This document shows positions 25,839 through 37,958 of a stretch of 64,000 nt of DNA, one piece after another (within the stretch, counting starts at the first letter, position 1; each line of letters starts with the position of its first letter). The stretch comes from Ceratobasidium sp. AG-K. Taxonomy: Eukaryota; Basidiomycota; Agaricomycetes; Cantharellales; Ceratobasidiaceae. The translations under genes and the position numbers were made by a program. The stretch lies in contig JAWNGF010000013.1 of assembly GCA_037039685.1 (NCBI GenBank), forward strand, positions 1,385,001 to 1,449,000. The letters run 5' to 3'. The notes beneath the pieces were generated by a model. The model made no database searches. It was given only the letters and a program-made list of their open reading frames with translations, and had not been told where the DNA came from.

Positions 25839-27276
25839 TCAATAGGCCCGCAACCCATTCAACCCATCGGTCAACTTTTTCAAGTCTGCCACCCTCTTCA
25901 GTCGCTCGGTCTCGACCTGCGGGCCAAGCTCCCAGAATTTGTTCTCCTCATTTTTCCAGCCTCCACGGTAGAAGTCTGCGACAGCGCGCTTCCCACGCTC
26001 GCGTATACGGCCAGCATTGCTCCAGTTGCTCCGATCACCGGCTAGCACAAATTTGTTCAGTTGATAAAAATGTGAGGGAAAGGGTAGCTTACCTTCAGTC
26101 AGGGAAAGCCCGGACATGGCCAGCACGATTTTAGGCGGAACCGTGACTCTTCCGTGTTTGCAGCAGTAGGTCGAAACCGCGATGCAGTGAATGAGCGCGC
26201 CATCATCATCGTGTGTGCGGAGGATAGGGTTGGAAGCCGCTTCTGGAGCGAGTTTGGTATCTACCCGCGAAGCATCCAGAGGTTCCTCCGTGTTCGTGGT
26301 AATGGCAAGCTCGCCGGGGGTGGAAGGCTCGGTCACAAGAGGCGTAGAAGGTGTCGTAATGGACGGGATAGTAGTAGCGCCATGAGCTTTGTGGGCACCA
26401 GTTTTAGATTTTTTCTTCGGATGAGTAACAAATTTCGCGACCAGGTAGATCTGAGCGACAGGCGCGTCGTGAGCAACGTGAATTGACGTATTATTTGGTA
26501 TTTCGCGTACCCATTTATCTTCCCACCCACCAATAGACACTCGGATCTCGTAGGACGCGTTCATGGGTATCTCACGGATAAAATGGTAGTGTGCACCTAA
26601 TCCTACCATTAAGTATCCATTCGCCGCGGGGCACCGAGCTCCACTCACCACCGAGACCAACCCATCCTCCATCATCGAAGAATGCCGGGAACCATTCTAC
26701 ACAGGTTTGCATACGGGCCGGGTCGAGGTTCTTGGCGTAGCATGAGTTAGAGAGATGGCCGTTCCAATCACAATCGTCCGGAGCTGGACAAAACGTTAGG
26801 CCCATAACCGGAGAGTATTCGTAGGCGCTCACCTGCCCAAGACTTGAGCACACTTTTAGCGCCGGCATCCGAACCGTCAGCTGTGGGAAACACATTTCGG
26901 CCTATGGGGCTGATATCAATCCACCATTGGCGACCATCTCCACGCTTATTTCTTAGTGCGTTGAGTCGAAGCTTGAATACAGAGCTAAATACTCGCACTG
27001 GGTTTCCACGAATAAACCATGATAAGCTTGTGTGGACCGGAATACGATGCAGTGCTCACCATGCCAAACGCCAGGCCAACTCCTCGCGTTAACTAATAAT
27101 ACCAACAAGAATACCCATTTGACTGGTCGAGGAATAAAAGGCAGAATAGATTTAGAGGCGGCCTCGGATGAGAATGCCGACGTAACCCATTGCAAGAGTT
27201 GGGCGACGGGAGTGGGGAAAGCTTGCAGAAGCGACATCGGAGGAACACGACGGGAAGTAGCCGATTTCGACGCCAT
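25839..27276 (-). CDS. THEM6-like hotdog-fold (4HBT) thioesterase-like membrane protein
   Basis: A predicted acyl-thioesterase-fold protein; its activity is unknown. The ATG at 27276 opens an N-terminal region with one membrane segment (PVKWVFLLVLLVNARSWPGV). After an intron comes VRVFSSVFKLRLN, matching the layout of THEM6 proteins. The hotdog motif DDCDWNGHLSNSCYAKNLD lies near 26750, followed by strands HYHFIREIPMNASYEIRVSI and GGWEDKW and IYLVAKFVTHPKKKS. A Thr/Pro/Ala-rich insertion of about 60-70 residues (26410-26200) separates these from DDGALIHCIAVSTYCC, so it sits inside the fold. The C-terminal helical tail stops at 25839. The family fit rests on the DxNxHLxN motif and the N-terminal anchor. 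Basidiomycete homologues often carry extra loops, but this one is long. Confidence 0.8.
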
Positions 27277-27452
27277 TTTATACCTATGGTCGATTGGTTT
27301 TAATTTTGAGCATAAACGTTGGGGAATGTGGGGAGGAGGCGGCTGGTATCATATTGCCGGCACGCGAAACACACTCGGACCGGAAGCACCCGGCCCTAAA
27401 CAAACCTCGGCCACCACGTGCCCGAAACAAGTCTCGGCGTCTCAGCCTGGTT

Positions 27453-28770
27453 TCACACTTTGGTCCCAGCGTTTGCATATCTCTTGAAATGAAACTCATG
27501 TAATTCAAGTTGTACTGAGAATACAAGCACCCGACCGAGTAGAACACATAGTACTCCTTCGCAATCGCTAAAGTATTTAGCCAGTCCAGCTGTTGGCAGG
27601 CGTGTCAGTTTCTGTTGGATAAAATGACAAACTATGACTGACACAGCTGGGCCGGCTGTGAAGCGGGGATCACGAAGCACTCGGTCAGTGCCTTCCCATC
27701 CGCAAACAGAATGGGCTGATGGTACTCACGAATCGGGTAAGTGGCAGCGCCCTGGTAGGCGTCATATACAATCTATATGTAAGAGTTAGTGTCACATTGG
27801 GCACAGTAGACCGAATGATGATATTCACCCCCGGAGTAGATGCGGTGTACGCCCCCGGGAAAGAAACCAAGCTGCTGGGGCCGGTCTTCGTGCCAGACCC
27901 GGTGAGGTTAATCTGGAGACACGAGGGGTAGACCTGGACTCCAGGGTAGGCCCAGGCTGTGAAATATCGGTGAGCTAGGGTGCTTGTAAGATAGATTAAT
28001 ACGAACCAGCATGAAGAGCGATAAGTTCGTGTCTATCAGAGTGGCAATTCAGTGAGTGGCGCCTGGCGCACATAAACTGAATTCGACTAACCGGATAATG
28101 TACTGGCCGGGTGCAAGAGATGCGGGAATAGTGAACTTGTAGACCCAGTTGTTGGCCTTGAGGATATCAGTCGCAGCCCATTTGCCGTTCACGAGACCTT
28201 GTTCGGCAACCTTGAACCAGACAGCACTGCAAAGTCCGTTAGCGATGTCTTTTGGTGTTGTCACCCAGGACTCACGAGGTTCCTGGATTCCATTTGGTGA
28301 TATCAGAAGGCGCACGAGCCATGTATGTGACAACAGGGCCAACATGCGAGTCGGGCCAAGCGGTCCAGTTGCTGGAGCACAGTGAACATCAATAACCGCC
28401 AGATATATGCGCTTCACTCAGGTGCTCACAAAGCAACTTGAGTGCCGGCAGCGGCGGTAGCAAGTGCTGGGGCTGGGGCAGATCCAACAACGCCACCAGC
28501 GCTCCAGCCGTTGCACTGAACGTCAATGAGGCTGAGATCCTCGACGGGGCCGTTTCCTTAAGAAATTTGTCAAAAATGAGGGTTATTTGAATATAATAAT
28601 GCCTTACCTGGAATTTTGCGGATGACCCTCTGAGGAGCAGGGCTAGTGTAGGGGTCGCTATAAGGAAGGTATCCCGTGTACTTTCCAGCAGAGGTGGTAA
28701 CCTCTTGAACGTAACCGTGTCCAAGGACAGTTGTGGCCCCAGCCAAAAGGAGAGAAAGACTAGCCCACAT
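27453..28770 (-). CDS. AA9 lytic polysaccharide monooxygenase (no CBM1), unusual C-terminus
   Basis: A secreted copper enzyme that oxidatively cleaves cellulose or related glucans. The ATG at 28770 gives the signal peptide [17 protein letters not shown], cut before His1 of HGYV. His1 with the His of [10 protein letters not shown] forms the copper brace. Further conserved parts are [46 protein letters not shown] and [13 protein letters not shown] (axial Tyr region), then [11 protein letters not shown]. Six or so short introns are inferred. The family normally ends GPAVW plus stop; here the frame reads GPAVS and continues for about 50 residues to a stop at 27453. Either a 3' change removed the normal stop or a splice site was misjudged. 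No CBM1 follows. It is a tandem paralogue of the next gene upstream. Confidence 0.88.
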
Positions 28771-29787
28771 TGTTGAAAGCCGAACGAATGATGTCTAGCC
28801 TCCACGTCGCACCTGGGTTTATATACCCCCCCAGCGTGGGCTGTCGCGTGCGCGATTACAGCTCTTCGGAGAATATAGAAAGAGTCATTTGAGCGCGAAG
28901 CATTCTGCCGTTCCCATAGGGAGAATGGAGATAGGTACAATTATGCAAACACGGAGAATCTTGCATAGATACAACGAATGCCAAGAATCATCTTGTCCAT
29001 AGTAATTTATTGGACACTAAACAGAATCGGCTGAAATACAGAGGCCGATATTAGGGGATTCACAAATGGGGATAGTGTATCAGAGTATTACTGATCCGGT
29101 CTTGAATCCCACATACAAAGGGCACATGAGGAAAGCATGAGACTACCTACACGAATCGATGCACGTTAGTCCAAGGCGAAAACAAATTACGAAAATGCTG
29201 ACAAATACACTCCGAGGACCGGCGAACGGATAATAGTCGACGACAAGGTAGCGACAGAGGCGCGAAGAAGTTCCGAATGTGCACGTGAGCACAGCACCTG
29301 AACTGCCTTCGGCAGATATATGCTCGAATGAAGCAATGCGCCGTTCACAAGGTTGGATTAAACGTGGTTTGTGGGCGTTGGGAATCATGGGTTCCTTGTG
29401 CTCCCAGCCGGATATGACGCCATGCATTGATAACGTGTGCGCTGCCAAGTTTGAAGTTTGCTCTCCTCGGTGTCCAGCTGATCTTAGAACGAAGCAAACA
29501 TACGCACGGGTGCTAGATAGTAGAGCCCTTGAAGCTTCGTCTCGGGTGGAGGTTCATACTGGGAAGTAAGGCACGGGAGCCTATGCGCATTTGGGTGTCA
29601 CACTTAAGCGCCGGTGACATGACGTGCTCATTCACATGCCAGTCGGTACGAGAAGCTCAGCACGCAATGTGACAAATAAACCAAACTGATATATTTGTGG
29701 AAATCGAATATATTCGTGCACGATGGAGGTAACGGTCAAAGCGTCTTCGTAACTGCGCTTCTAACTAACCCCGTCCTCGAGTCTTGC
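28771..29787. other. Spacer between the two AA9 genes
   Basis: Contains the promoter of the downstream AA9 gene, with a TTTATATA element at 28818-28825. No coding region is supported between 28940 and 29787. Confidence 0.55.
28818..28825 (-). promoter_or_regulatory. TATA box of the AA9 gene starting at 28770
   Basis: Reads TATATAAA on the minus strand, about 48-55 nt upstream of the start codon. Confidence 0.6.
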
Positions 29788-31390
29788 TCAGACGCACTGA
29801 GAATAGTACTCGTTCATGAAGTTGCAAGTGGAACCGGATGCACAGGTCTAATACGAAACCTTGTTAGAGCCCATCTTCAAAAATATTGGTGAAAATACGT
29901 ACAGTGGGGCCAGTGTAGGTACGGCCGCCGCATTGAGCGTATCTGGCAGCAGTTCCGCCGACGGCAGCGGCCGTGGTAGCCTAGGCGCGGGGGATCAGAC
30001 CGAAGGGTCGCGAAATTATTAACAACACACTTACTGGAGTAGCAAAGGTCGAGGTGACGACGGGGGCAGCCGAGGTCGTAACAGGCGCAGCGGTGGTCGA
30101 AGTACCGGCAGCAGCCGTCGAGGTGTTGGCAGCGGCAGTGGAAGTGCTAGCAACGGCAGTCGAGGAGCTAGCAGCGGCGGTTGAGGAGCTTGCGACGACC
30201 TTCGAAGTTCCTGCAGCGGCGGCGGTGGAAGTAGCAGGCGTCGAAGATCCAGAGCCTCCGGTCCAACTAGTAGCATCCAAATGGTCATTGAAGGACTCTC
30301 AGTAAGTAAGCCGTAACAACTCACACAGCAGGTCCAGCTACGATGGCAATATTTCGTCAGGACATCCAGACTCCTGAATTGAACAATAATATTACTTACG
30401 AATAGGATACTCCACACCAGTCTTGTAAGCGTCGAAGACAATCTTAGTCAAGGGTGAGCTTGATGCTAGCGGTCTATCAAAAAATACGGCCTACCCCAGG
30501 AGTGTCCGCGGTGTATGCGCCAGGGAAGGCAACCAACTCGGAAGGCCCGGTCTCCGTTCCAGAGCCAGTGACCTCAACCTGAATGCAGGAAGGATAGAAT
30601 TGGGCACCAGGGTAGGCATATGCTATCAAAGAGTTGAGTCTAGTAATGCTCCAGTATAACGCAGGGTAGCGTACCAGCGTGGAGAGCAATGATCTCGTGA
30701 CTACATGGATAAACGCGAATGAAATCATACAGTCCGAGAACCAAGCAAAGACGCACTTACCGAATAATGTATTGGCCAGCCTTGAGGGTTTCGGGAATTT
30801 TAAAAGTATAAACGCTGTTATTCTCGCCGGTGAGGATATCGGTGGCGGCCCACTTGCCGTCGACGTAGCCTTGCTCATCGACCTTGAACCAAACCGCACT
30901 ATATGAAATGAATCAGCATGTGTGACGCGGACAGTCGAACTTGTACTTACTCGGACCCAGGGCTCCAGGCGGTAACATCGGACGGAGCGCGCGCCATGTA
31001 AGTGATAATCGGACCCATGTGGGAATCAGGCCAAGTGGTCCAGGTCCTAAAGATAGCTGTGTATTAGCTCGTGAGTACGAAGGAATCTCTAGAGACTCAC
31101 AATGCAACATTTGTCCCTGCAGCAGCAACTGCCACTGCTGCTGCCGGAGAAGAACCGGTAACATTTCCGGCGGACCAGCCATTGCACTGGATGTCGATGG
31201 ACGCGACATCCTCAACTGGGCCGTTGCCCGGGATCTTGCGAATGATCCTCTCAGGCGCGGGGCTCATGTATGGGTCCTGATAAGGAAGATATCCACTGTA
31301 CGTTCCGGACGAGGTAACGACTTGCTCGACGTAGCCGTGTCCCAGCACGGTGGTCGCAGTTGCGAAAAGGAGAGTAAGAGCAGTGAACAT
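29788..31390 (-). CDS. AA9 lytic polysaccharide monooxygenase with C-terminal CBM1
   Basis: A secreted, cellulose-targeted copper monooxygenase. The ATG at 31390 gives the signal peptide [17 protein letters not shown], followed by His1 in HGYVEQ. The second copper His is in [18 protein letters not shown]. Other marks are [66 protein letters not shown] and [12 protein letters not shown] low-complexity linker of Ala, Ser, Thr and Val (30280-30020) leads to a cellulose-binding module: [13 protein letters not shown], a short intron with its own in-frame stop, then [19 protein letters not shown] and a stop at 29788. The Cys and aromatic residues of CBM1 are present. The two AA9 genes share exon pattern and residues, so they are likely a local duplication, with CBM1 retained here only. 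Confidence 0.94.
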
Positions 31391-32278
31391 GCTGAAAGAG
31401 TGAAGGATGTAAAGACAAAAAAGAAAGAAGATGAAGGTTGGAGTGTCGTCGCAGTCGACATCGGCCTCTTATATCGCTCAATGCGGGATTCCGGCGCCAT
31501 ATCCTTCTCTGTCGGCCAGGTTGGCGATTCCATAACATCGGTGCGTAGGATCATTTCTTCCTCGTGTTTCCATAGAGAGGGGTGCGGATAGATAAAATGA
31601 AAAAAGCGGAGAAATTATCTTGGCTACGCTACGAAGCATACAATGATATGAACCACATATACTCGTGACCACTAGGAGTACGAATAAGTTTAAGCATCTT
31701 GAACCGAAGTTTGCACGGATAGAGAGTTCCATATCCATAGGAAAACTAGTTTACCCCCCGAGTATTGCATCGTGATTCGAGGTTGGTTGGCGATCATAGT
31801 CAATCGGTGGCAATCTTTCCACGCGGGGGTGGGTTTGGCAATGAAATTGGCTTGTAGAAGCCCGGTATCCAGGCGCTTCCATGATGGCGACTTTATCCCT
31901 TGCAACCAGCGCAGCAGCTCAAACAGTTGCCGAAGTCGCCTTGCGCTGCGGCAGCGAGTTCCGGGATGGTTGATTAGATGGGGTGTTAGGGGAATCCTAA
32001 GGCACAACGAAGTCTATCAATGAGATGGGCTTCTATGAAAGCCAAATAACGTGCCGAGCTTCCGTGGAGTTTACGACTATGCGAAATGTTGTTACTGGCA
32101 ACAACAAAAGAAGCTACCAGGTCCGAGGCGATCTTCGTCATATGTCAATTTGCATTGTGGCTGTGCTGCCAGAACCTTCAAGTCGCCGAGCCAGATTGCG
32201 TTGAAAATTGTTGCGCATATAGGAGTCTGTTTACATTCAATTAGAATGCAGTCGCTTCTGTTATACTATAATTCGTGC
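31391..32278. other. Intergenic stretch, no gene seen
   Basis: Holds the AA9 promoter (TATA-like CTTATATC at 31468-31475). Overlapping short frames here have no recognisable domain. Confidence 0.5.
31468..31475 (-). promoter_or_regulatory. TATA box of the AA9-CBM1 gene
   Basis: Reads GATATAAG on the minus strand, about 78-85 nt upstream of the start codon at 31390. Confidence 0.5.
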
Positions 32279-35200
32279 CTATAACCCTGCGTTCAACCTG
32301 TCGGCCAAGCGACGAAGTGTGATGGTCAGCCTCTCTACCTCCAGAGCAGCTAGAGTGGCATTGTGATCGTATGTGATTGCTTCTGTCAAAGCTGGCAGCG
32401 TGCTAGCCCCATAACCCTACAAACGCAGCCTCAAGTCAAAATCTACGAGCCTACGGATATCAAATCAACTAACCTTCCATTTTCCAGGGGCGACAATCAA
32501 ATGGCGATACCTAGACCAACCACTCGTTAGTCGGTGTGCATACAGCCAGGAATTATAACTAGAAACCTTACCATTCCCTTCCAGGAAGTCCCCTCTCTGA
32601 GATGAATCTTGCTCAAACCCGGAAAGTTTCTTATTTATCATCGAAGCGTTTCGAGCGAGTATCGTTAATTCCGGGTCCTCACCGGAAATACTGCCCCTCA
32701 TGTTGAAAGCTCGCTGGACTTCTGAACGAGTTTTGGTCGAGGCAATCAAGTCATCGATTCGTCGAGCTATTTTTGATTTGGCATGGTCGAGGTTCTGGCT
32801 GGCAGTTTGCAAGAGTCTGATAGCCTCGCGGAGGCCAGCAAGCTCCGGTGCGTTCGGAAAGCTCGGCAGAAGACTGGCCACACTAAATAAAAATAACACT
32901 CAACAGGTGTAACAGGTAACGTTTTCCGATTTGAACTCACTTGTTCAAATAAATATCCAGTTCAAGCGCGTATTGTGTGGTCTATTAAACGTCTGAGCGA
33001 CCTGCACTAGCGGCAACGGCGACACATACGTTCAATGGGATAATGAATGAATCCGTCAGCCTGAGTAGAACCAAGCCCCAGTGTTTGGCTATTGCTACAT
33101 GGCGCAGGTACCCTAACGAAAGGTGTTTATAAGATGCTACGCATACGATGAACATGAACTCGCCTGGATCTCCATACTTCTCCATCCATGCCCCCGAATC
33201 CCAGAGAGAGTGATAATGGTGAACTGCATCGCCTTTTCCTTTCGAGAACGCAGAGTCCGCAACCGTGACCTTTTCGCATGTCAGTACCGACGAGGCACTC
33301 GGTGATGAGCAAGACAGACCCCCAACCGTTGAATAAATACCGTGTAATCGCTTCCACTCCCCAGAGGACGAATACCGGTCGAGATAACTTGATGTTGCTG
33401 CATTGGGCTTGGAACTCCATCCTGACCTCCCGGACCGAGAAGGGGTCCTTTATCCCCTCGCGCATCCCACAAGGTACGGTTCGGATCCGAATAATGCGGG
33501 AGGTCGAGCGCGGCTTGGCGATATAAAGGCGCAAGAGATGGGGTGCCTCGAAGTCTCAATGCACCCCCTGAAGTCGATTTGTCTAAAAATGGGGATATCG
33601 AACGGATTGCACTCTTGGAGATAATTGGCCAGAAGCTATCTTACCGACATTCAAGTAGGCGACGGCATTTTTCTGCAGCCAGTCTATAGCAAATTGTATG
33701 GGCTAGAGGGATAATGAGAAACAGAAAGATTACCTGCCTTGGAAATCTTCTCCCCACTCGGTACTTCCGAACAAGCCGTACTAATGATGGTTCTGTACGT
33801 AAACGCTAATAAACCGGCATTAATCAAGCTTGGACGAACCTCCTCGCCATCCCAGCTAGCAATTATGATAGTCCGGAGTGGTTTCCACCCTTGCCCAAGT
33901 AGTTCGCCGAGACCTCTAAAAGTGAGAATGAGTACATTTTTCTACTCCAGGGCATAGGATAACATACTTGGAAACCTCATGCATCGAAACAGTCCCACTT
34001 GTTGGATCAGCCGCACCGAGAACCTGACAATCAACGTCAGAAATAGCCACTTAACGAGAGCAACCCAACCCACCCAAGCATCCCGATGATTCCCAATTAT
34101 CACCACTCATCACGGATTGTCCCTGGCACGACAGCCATCACGTTCCATATTGACGCAACTTTATGGTTGACATTGTTGACCAAACGAATATCTCGCTCGC
34201 TCATGTTCCTGCCTGTGCTCGCAAGCTCATCAAAAAGCACTTGTGCGTTGGCCCACGATATGGGTAAAGACGGGATGGAAGGGATGTTTGTGCTGTTTGT
34301 ACGGGTGGCATTTCGATAGGACGGGTATCCAGGTGTGGTAGGATCACCTGATTGGATGCATCAGACCGCAGCTGCTACTCAGTGGAAAACAGGACGCACC
34401 CGAATAGAGGCTGATATCTAATACATGTCCTCGCTGAATGGAATGTGGGTTCCGAGCAGGTCCGTCAGGCCAACTAATGAAAACGCCAGCGTTATCGTAT
34501 TGGGTCTATGAGGGTATGGTGTACTCGCGTTTTGTAGCCATTCGCACTGGTGATCGGATCATCCGCCGAAGGATCCTCGTATATTAAGCAGCCTATTGCC
34601 CCAGCTTCATGAGCAGCTTTTACCTTCAAAAATGCCCTTCAGTACCATATATTGTTTGTAGAAATGACAACGCAGTCGAGATGAAACGGGTGAATAAGAT
34701 TCTGACCTGAAGACCACGAAACCTGAGACCATATCGGACGAGTACAATGGTTCCGGTCAAGTTGTAGCCTTTCAATGAGTTAGTGGGAGTATATTTGACA
34801 CCTAAAAACCAAACTCACCTGCAGCTACAAGGGCATCATAATCGCGTTGGTCACCGTAGTTTGCGTAAACTAGTTTCCCCTGCAACACTCAATAGTCGAA
34901 CGAATGGTGGCAAAGTCAGAAATTAGCTTACCTTGACATCTCCTCCCTTACTCAGTGCGTGCCAAGCTCCGACCGTGTCATGATAACCCCCAGCGGGGTC
35001 ACCCTCAACAGGCTGTTCCTCCAAATTCGCGCTCCACGCAATACTTCCGTTTGGATTCAAGATCTCGAGACGCCGCTCCCCAGGTGAATCGAGCAAAGGA
35101 TAGTATGTGTCTATCCACGCCTTTGGCTCCGTGATCTCCGAGATGGATAAAACCGCGTCACGCGACTGGGTACTTCCGGCCTCGAAAATGGGTAGTTTCC

Positions 35201-35742
35201 CGGGATGTTGAATACCCAGGTGGGTTTGGAATACCTTGAGTTGTTCGAGCGCCGAGTTATAGTCATTCTCTGACCCGGCGAGGTGTGGCTTGCTTGACCA
35301 AGCTTTTGAGACTCTGTTGGTGGGGTGATGTTTGAAATTACTTTTTGATCGAGCAAAGCGTCATAATAAAGCTATAACTCACGATCGGGCGCTATCAGGG
35401 GAGGGAATCGATCTAATGAAGAAGACGGGTCAAGGCGCGTTCGCGAGTAAAGGTTTATCGTACTGACAAAAATATCTCCTCAGTTTTCGAGTAATCAAAA
35501 ATAGGGCCATCATTCTGTTGGCTGCCGGGCCATTGCAGCTGGAGAAATCCTCGCATCGAAGTCAAGCTGTTTCCATTTGAAAGATAAGACAAGATGCCCC
35601 ATAATATACTAGGAGAACCGGCCAGCACGCAGGCCAGAAGCATCGTGATGTTCGTTCTGGGTATAACTGGCGCTAGGTCAGATGTGGGGAGCCCAAAGGC
35701 GATTCGAAGGGATGCTTCCCACTCACTTATCATATTACACAA
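32279..35742 (-). pseudogene. M28 glutamate carboxypeptidase II-like peptidase with an apparent frameshift
   Basis: A zinc exopeptidase of the PSMA/GCPII type, normally a membrane-anchored vacuolar or secretory protein. Near the N-terminus is a membrane segment (NITMLLACVLAGSPSILWG, ~35640). Then come SKAWSSKPHLAGSENDYNSA, a PA domain (KGKLVYANYGDQRDYDALVA, NLTGTIVLVRYG), and the peptidase core: IIGNHRDAWVLGAADPTSGT (zinc His and Asp), IASWDGEEYGLFGSTEW (catalytic Glu pair), HHYHSLWDSGAWMEK (zinc His), and a C-terminal dimer domain ending LRRLADRLNAGL at 32279. Between RDE and VIIGNHRDAW, at about 34101-34108, the frame breaks: one base appears missing and an in-frame TGA follows. No intron fits. 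All else is intact, so this is a very young pseudogene or an assembly error. The start is uncertain (35742 or upstream). Confidence 0.8.
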
Positions 35743-35988
35743 TCGGTAACGCGTTTTATGAGGTCATGAAGGCCTGGAGAATATGCACCAGGATCGGCGT
35801 GCGTTTGAAACGGCACGTGACCTGGAATTTTGACATCCACGATGCCGCGGCACGGAAATTAGACTCGGTTGGAGCAATGACATGGGGATCCGCTTGTGAG
35901 TGTATTTATAGCTACATATGAGGTGCCAGCACAATACGCTTACAACCGACTCCGGGGGCCAAAAATGGGTGCGCAGCCTCTGCCATGG

Positions 35989-35996
35989 TATATAAT
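35989..35996 (+). promoter_or_regulatory. TATA box of the aspartic protease gene
   Basis: TATATAAT about 60-67 nt upstream of the start codon at 36056. Confidence 0.6.
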
Positions 35997-36055
35997 GCTC
36001 CATTGCTCCACTAGCTCGTTAAACCCGTTTTGCCAGAGCTCCTACTAGTGTTTCC

Positions 36056-37592
36056 ATGCGTACCTCTACCGTACTCGCCACCTTTGCCGCCGCCGGACTC
36101 GCCGCCGCTGTGCCTGTCGCGAATCCTGCGCCTCAGGGAGTCTCCATCCCTCTGCGCAAACGCACAAACCTTGGCACTGCGCTCACCAAAGATGGTGTCG
36201 TTCAGCCAGGCGGTCTCGCCCATCACATTGAAAGGGTAGAAAGGTGAGTAGTTTGATTTGTATGTTTCACAAGCCCAAACTTATCTCTTCCAGTAAATAC
36301 AACCGCGGCAACAAAGCCTACAAGAAACACAACGGAGTGGACTTGTTCGCAAACCTCGGCAAGGCAAACGTTAAACGCCAAAGCGTGCCACTCGCTGATG
36401 AGAACGAAGCGTGTAAGCCTCTAATCCCCCAATTTTTTCTTGCATCTGACGAGTTTCGTTAGTATGGGCTGGAGAAATATTGATTGGCACGCCAGGCCAA
36501 ACCTTCCTCATTGATTTCGACACGTAAGTGAGAATTCGATTGTTGTAGCCCAATTTATTGACCGATTCGACAAATTATAGTGGATCGGCCGACCTTTGGG
36601 TTCCCTCTTCATCGTGTACCGATTCCGGCTGCCAGAACAAGAACACTTACATCTCAAGCTCGTCGTCCACAACGGAGGAAGTAGCAACGGCGGAGAACTT
36701 TAGTATCTCTTACGGCGACGGAAGCACCGCGTCTGGGCCGGTTTACAGGGATACGGTTTCTGCAGGTGGTCTCTCGGCGAAAAAGTGCGTGAAACAATAC
36801 CCCTTTAGGATTTTTGACTGACGACTTTACTAGCCAATCCTTTTCGGCAGTCACTTCCGAGTCGCAGAGCTTTGCACAGGATCCAAGTGACGGAATCATG
36901 GGTCTCGCCTTCTCGTCAATTTCGACCATCGGCGCGCCTACATTCATCGAGAACCTCGCATCCCAAGGCACCGTTCCAGCCTCTGTTTTTTCAATGTACC
37001 TTGCCTCCAACAACTCGGAGCTCTACTTTGGCGGAACAAATTCGTCTCTTTACTCTGGAAACATCACCTACACCGACCTCACGTCCAAAACCTACTGGCT
37101 TGTCAACGGCACTTCGAGCGTGGGCGGCACCGAGTCTTATAGTGGCGGCATGATCATCGACTCTGGCACTACTTTGATCGTTGGATCTCGGCAGTCCGTA
37201 GAAGCGTGGTGGGAGAACGTAGAGGGCGCTGGCCGCTGCTCCGAACGGGTGTGTGGCGCGGCTGGGTACCACACCTTCCCTTGCAACTCCCCGCCTACCG
37301 TCGCCTTCTCCTTTGGCGGAGTGTCATACAGTGTATCATCGGACTACTTTAACCGTAAGCACATTCACCTGACCTCGACTCATAAACAAACAGGCTGACG
37401 GAACTTGTAGTGGGTGCAGCTGACAACTTTGGCGAGACATGCGTAGGCGCACTCGCGTCTTCGACCGGAGTCCCGGACAATGCTTGGATTGTGGGAGACG
37501 TATTTATGCGGAATGTTTACACTGTTTTCGACGAAGCCAATAGTCGTGTTGGGTTTGCGAATCTTGCAAACCCAGTGACTTCGCCTGCTTAG
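36056..37592 (+). CDS. Secreted pepsin-like aspartic protease (A1 family)
   Basis: An extracellular acid endopeptidase. The ATG at 36056 opens a signal peptide (MRTSTVLATFAAAGLAAAVP) and a basic propeptide (LRKRTNLGTALTKDG to GKANVKRQSVPL), with KR as a likely processing site. The mature enzyme carries the first catalytic Asp in FLIDFDTGSADLWVPSSSC, the flap YGDGSTASGPVYRDTV, DGIMGLAFSS, and the second catalytic Asp in GGMIIDSGTTLIVG. It closes with WIVGDVFMRNVYTVFDEAN and VGFANLANP, stopping at 37592. Cys pairs are as expected (SSSCTDSGC, a later pair, and FGETCVGA). Several short introns are inferred, for example in the propeptide and before NQSFSAVTSES. All key residues are present. It is convergent with the SDR gene, with 366 bp between the stop codons. 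Confidence 0.95.
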
Positions 37593-37958
37593 ACTAAACC
37601 GGACGACTTGGCCATACCCGTATGACCGATACTTATACATGTGAATCAAGAATTATTGTATCGATATATATGTATTTTGCTTGCGTACAATCAAATAAAT
37701 CCTGGCGTTATGAAACAAGATCTCATGCATTTGGAGAATTTCTGGAACCAAGAGCAAGATATTGCCGATGTCTAGGTGGGGATTGCTAGCTTCTCCCCTG
37801 CTTGAGCTATTGAGCTGGTGACTAACCCAGAGCTAGTAGCCTACACACTAACTAAACCTAGAATCGATTCCACTCGATTTCAACGGCATATTGTTCATGT
37901 TGATGAATTTCAGTGACTATATGCGGGGTTTCACCCAAGGGTCCAGTACGAGATATTC

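Noticed and set aside
29143..29570. Open frames between the two AA9 genes
   Set aside because: No domain, no splice support and overlapping frames on both strands; they look fortuitous.
35260..35400. A second frameshift in the M28 peptidase near SKAWSSKPHLAG
   Set aside because: An intron starting GTGAGT near 35385 and ending ACAGAG before TCTCAAAAGC joins the two frames cleanly, so no frameshift is needed there.
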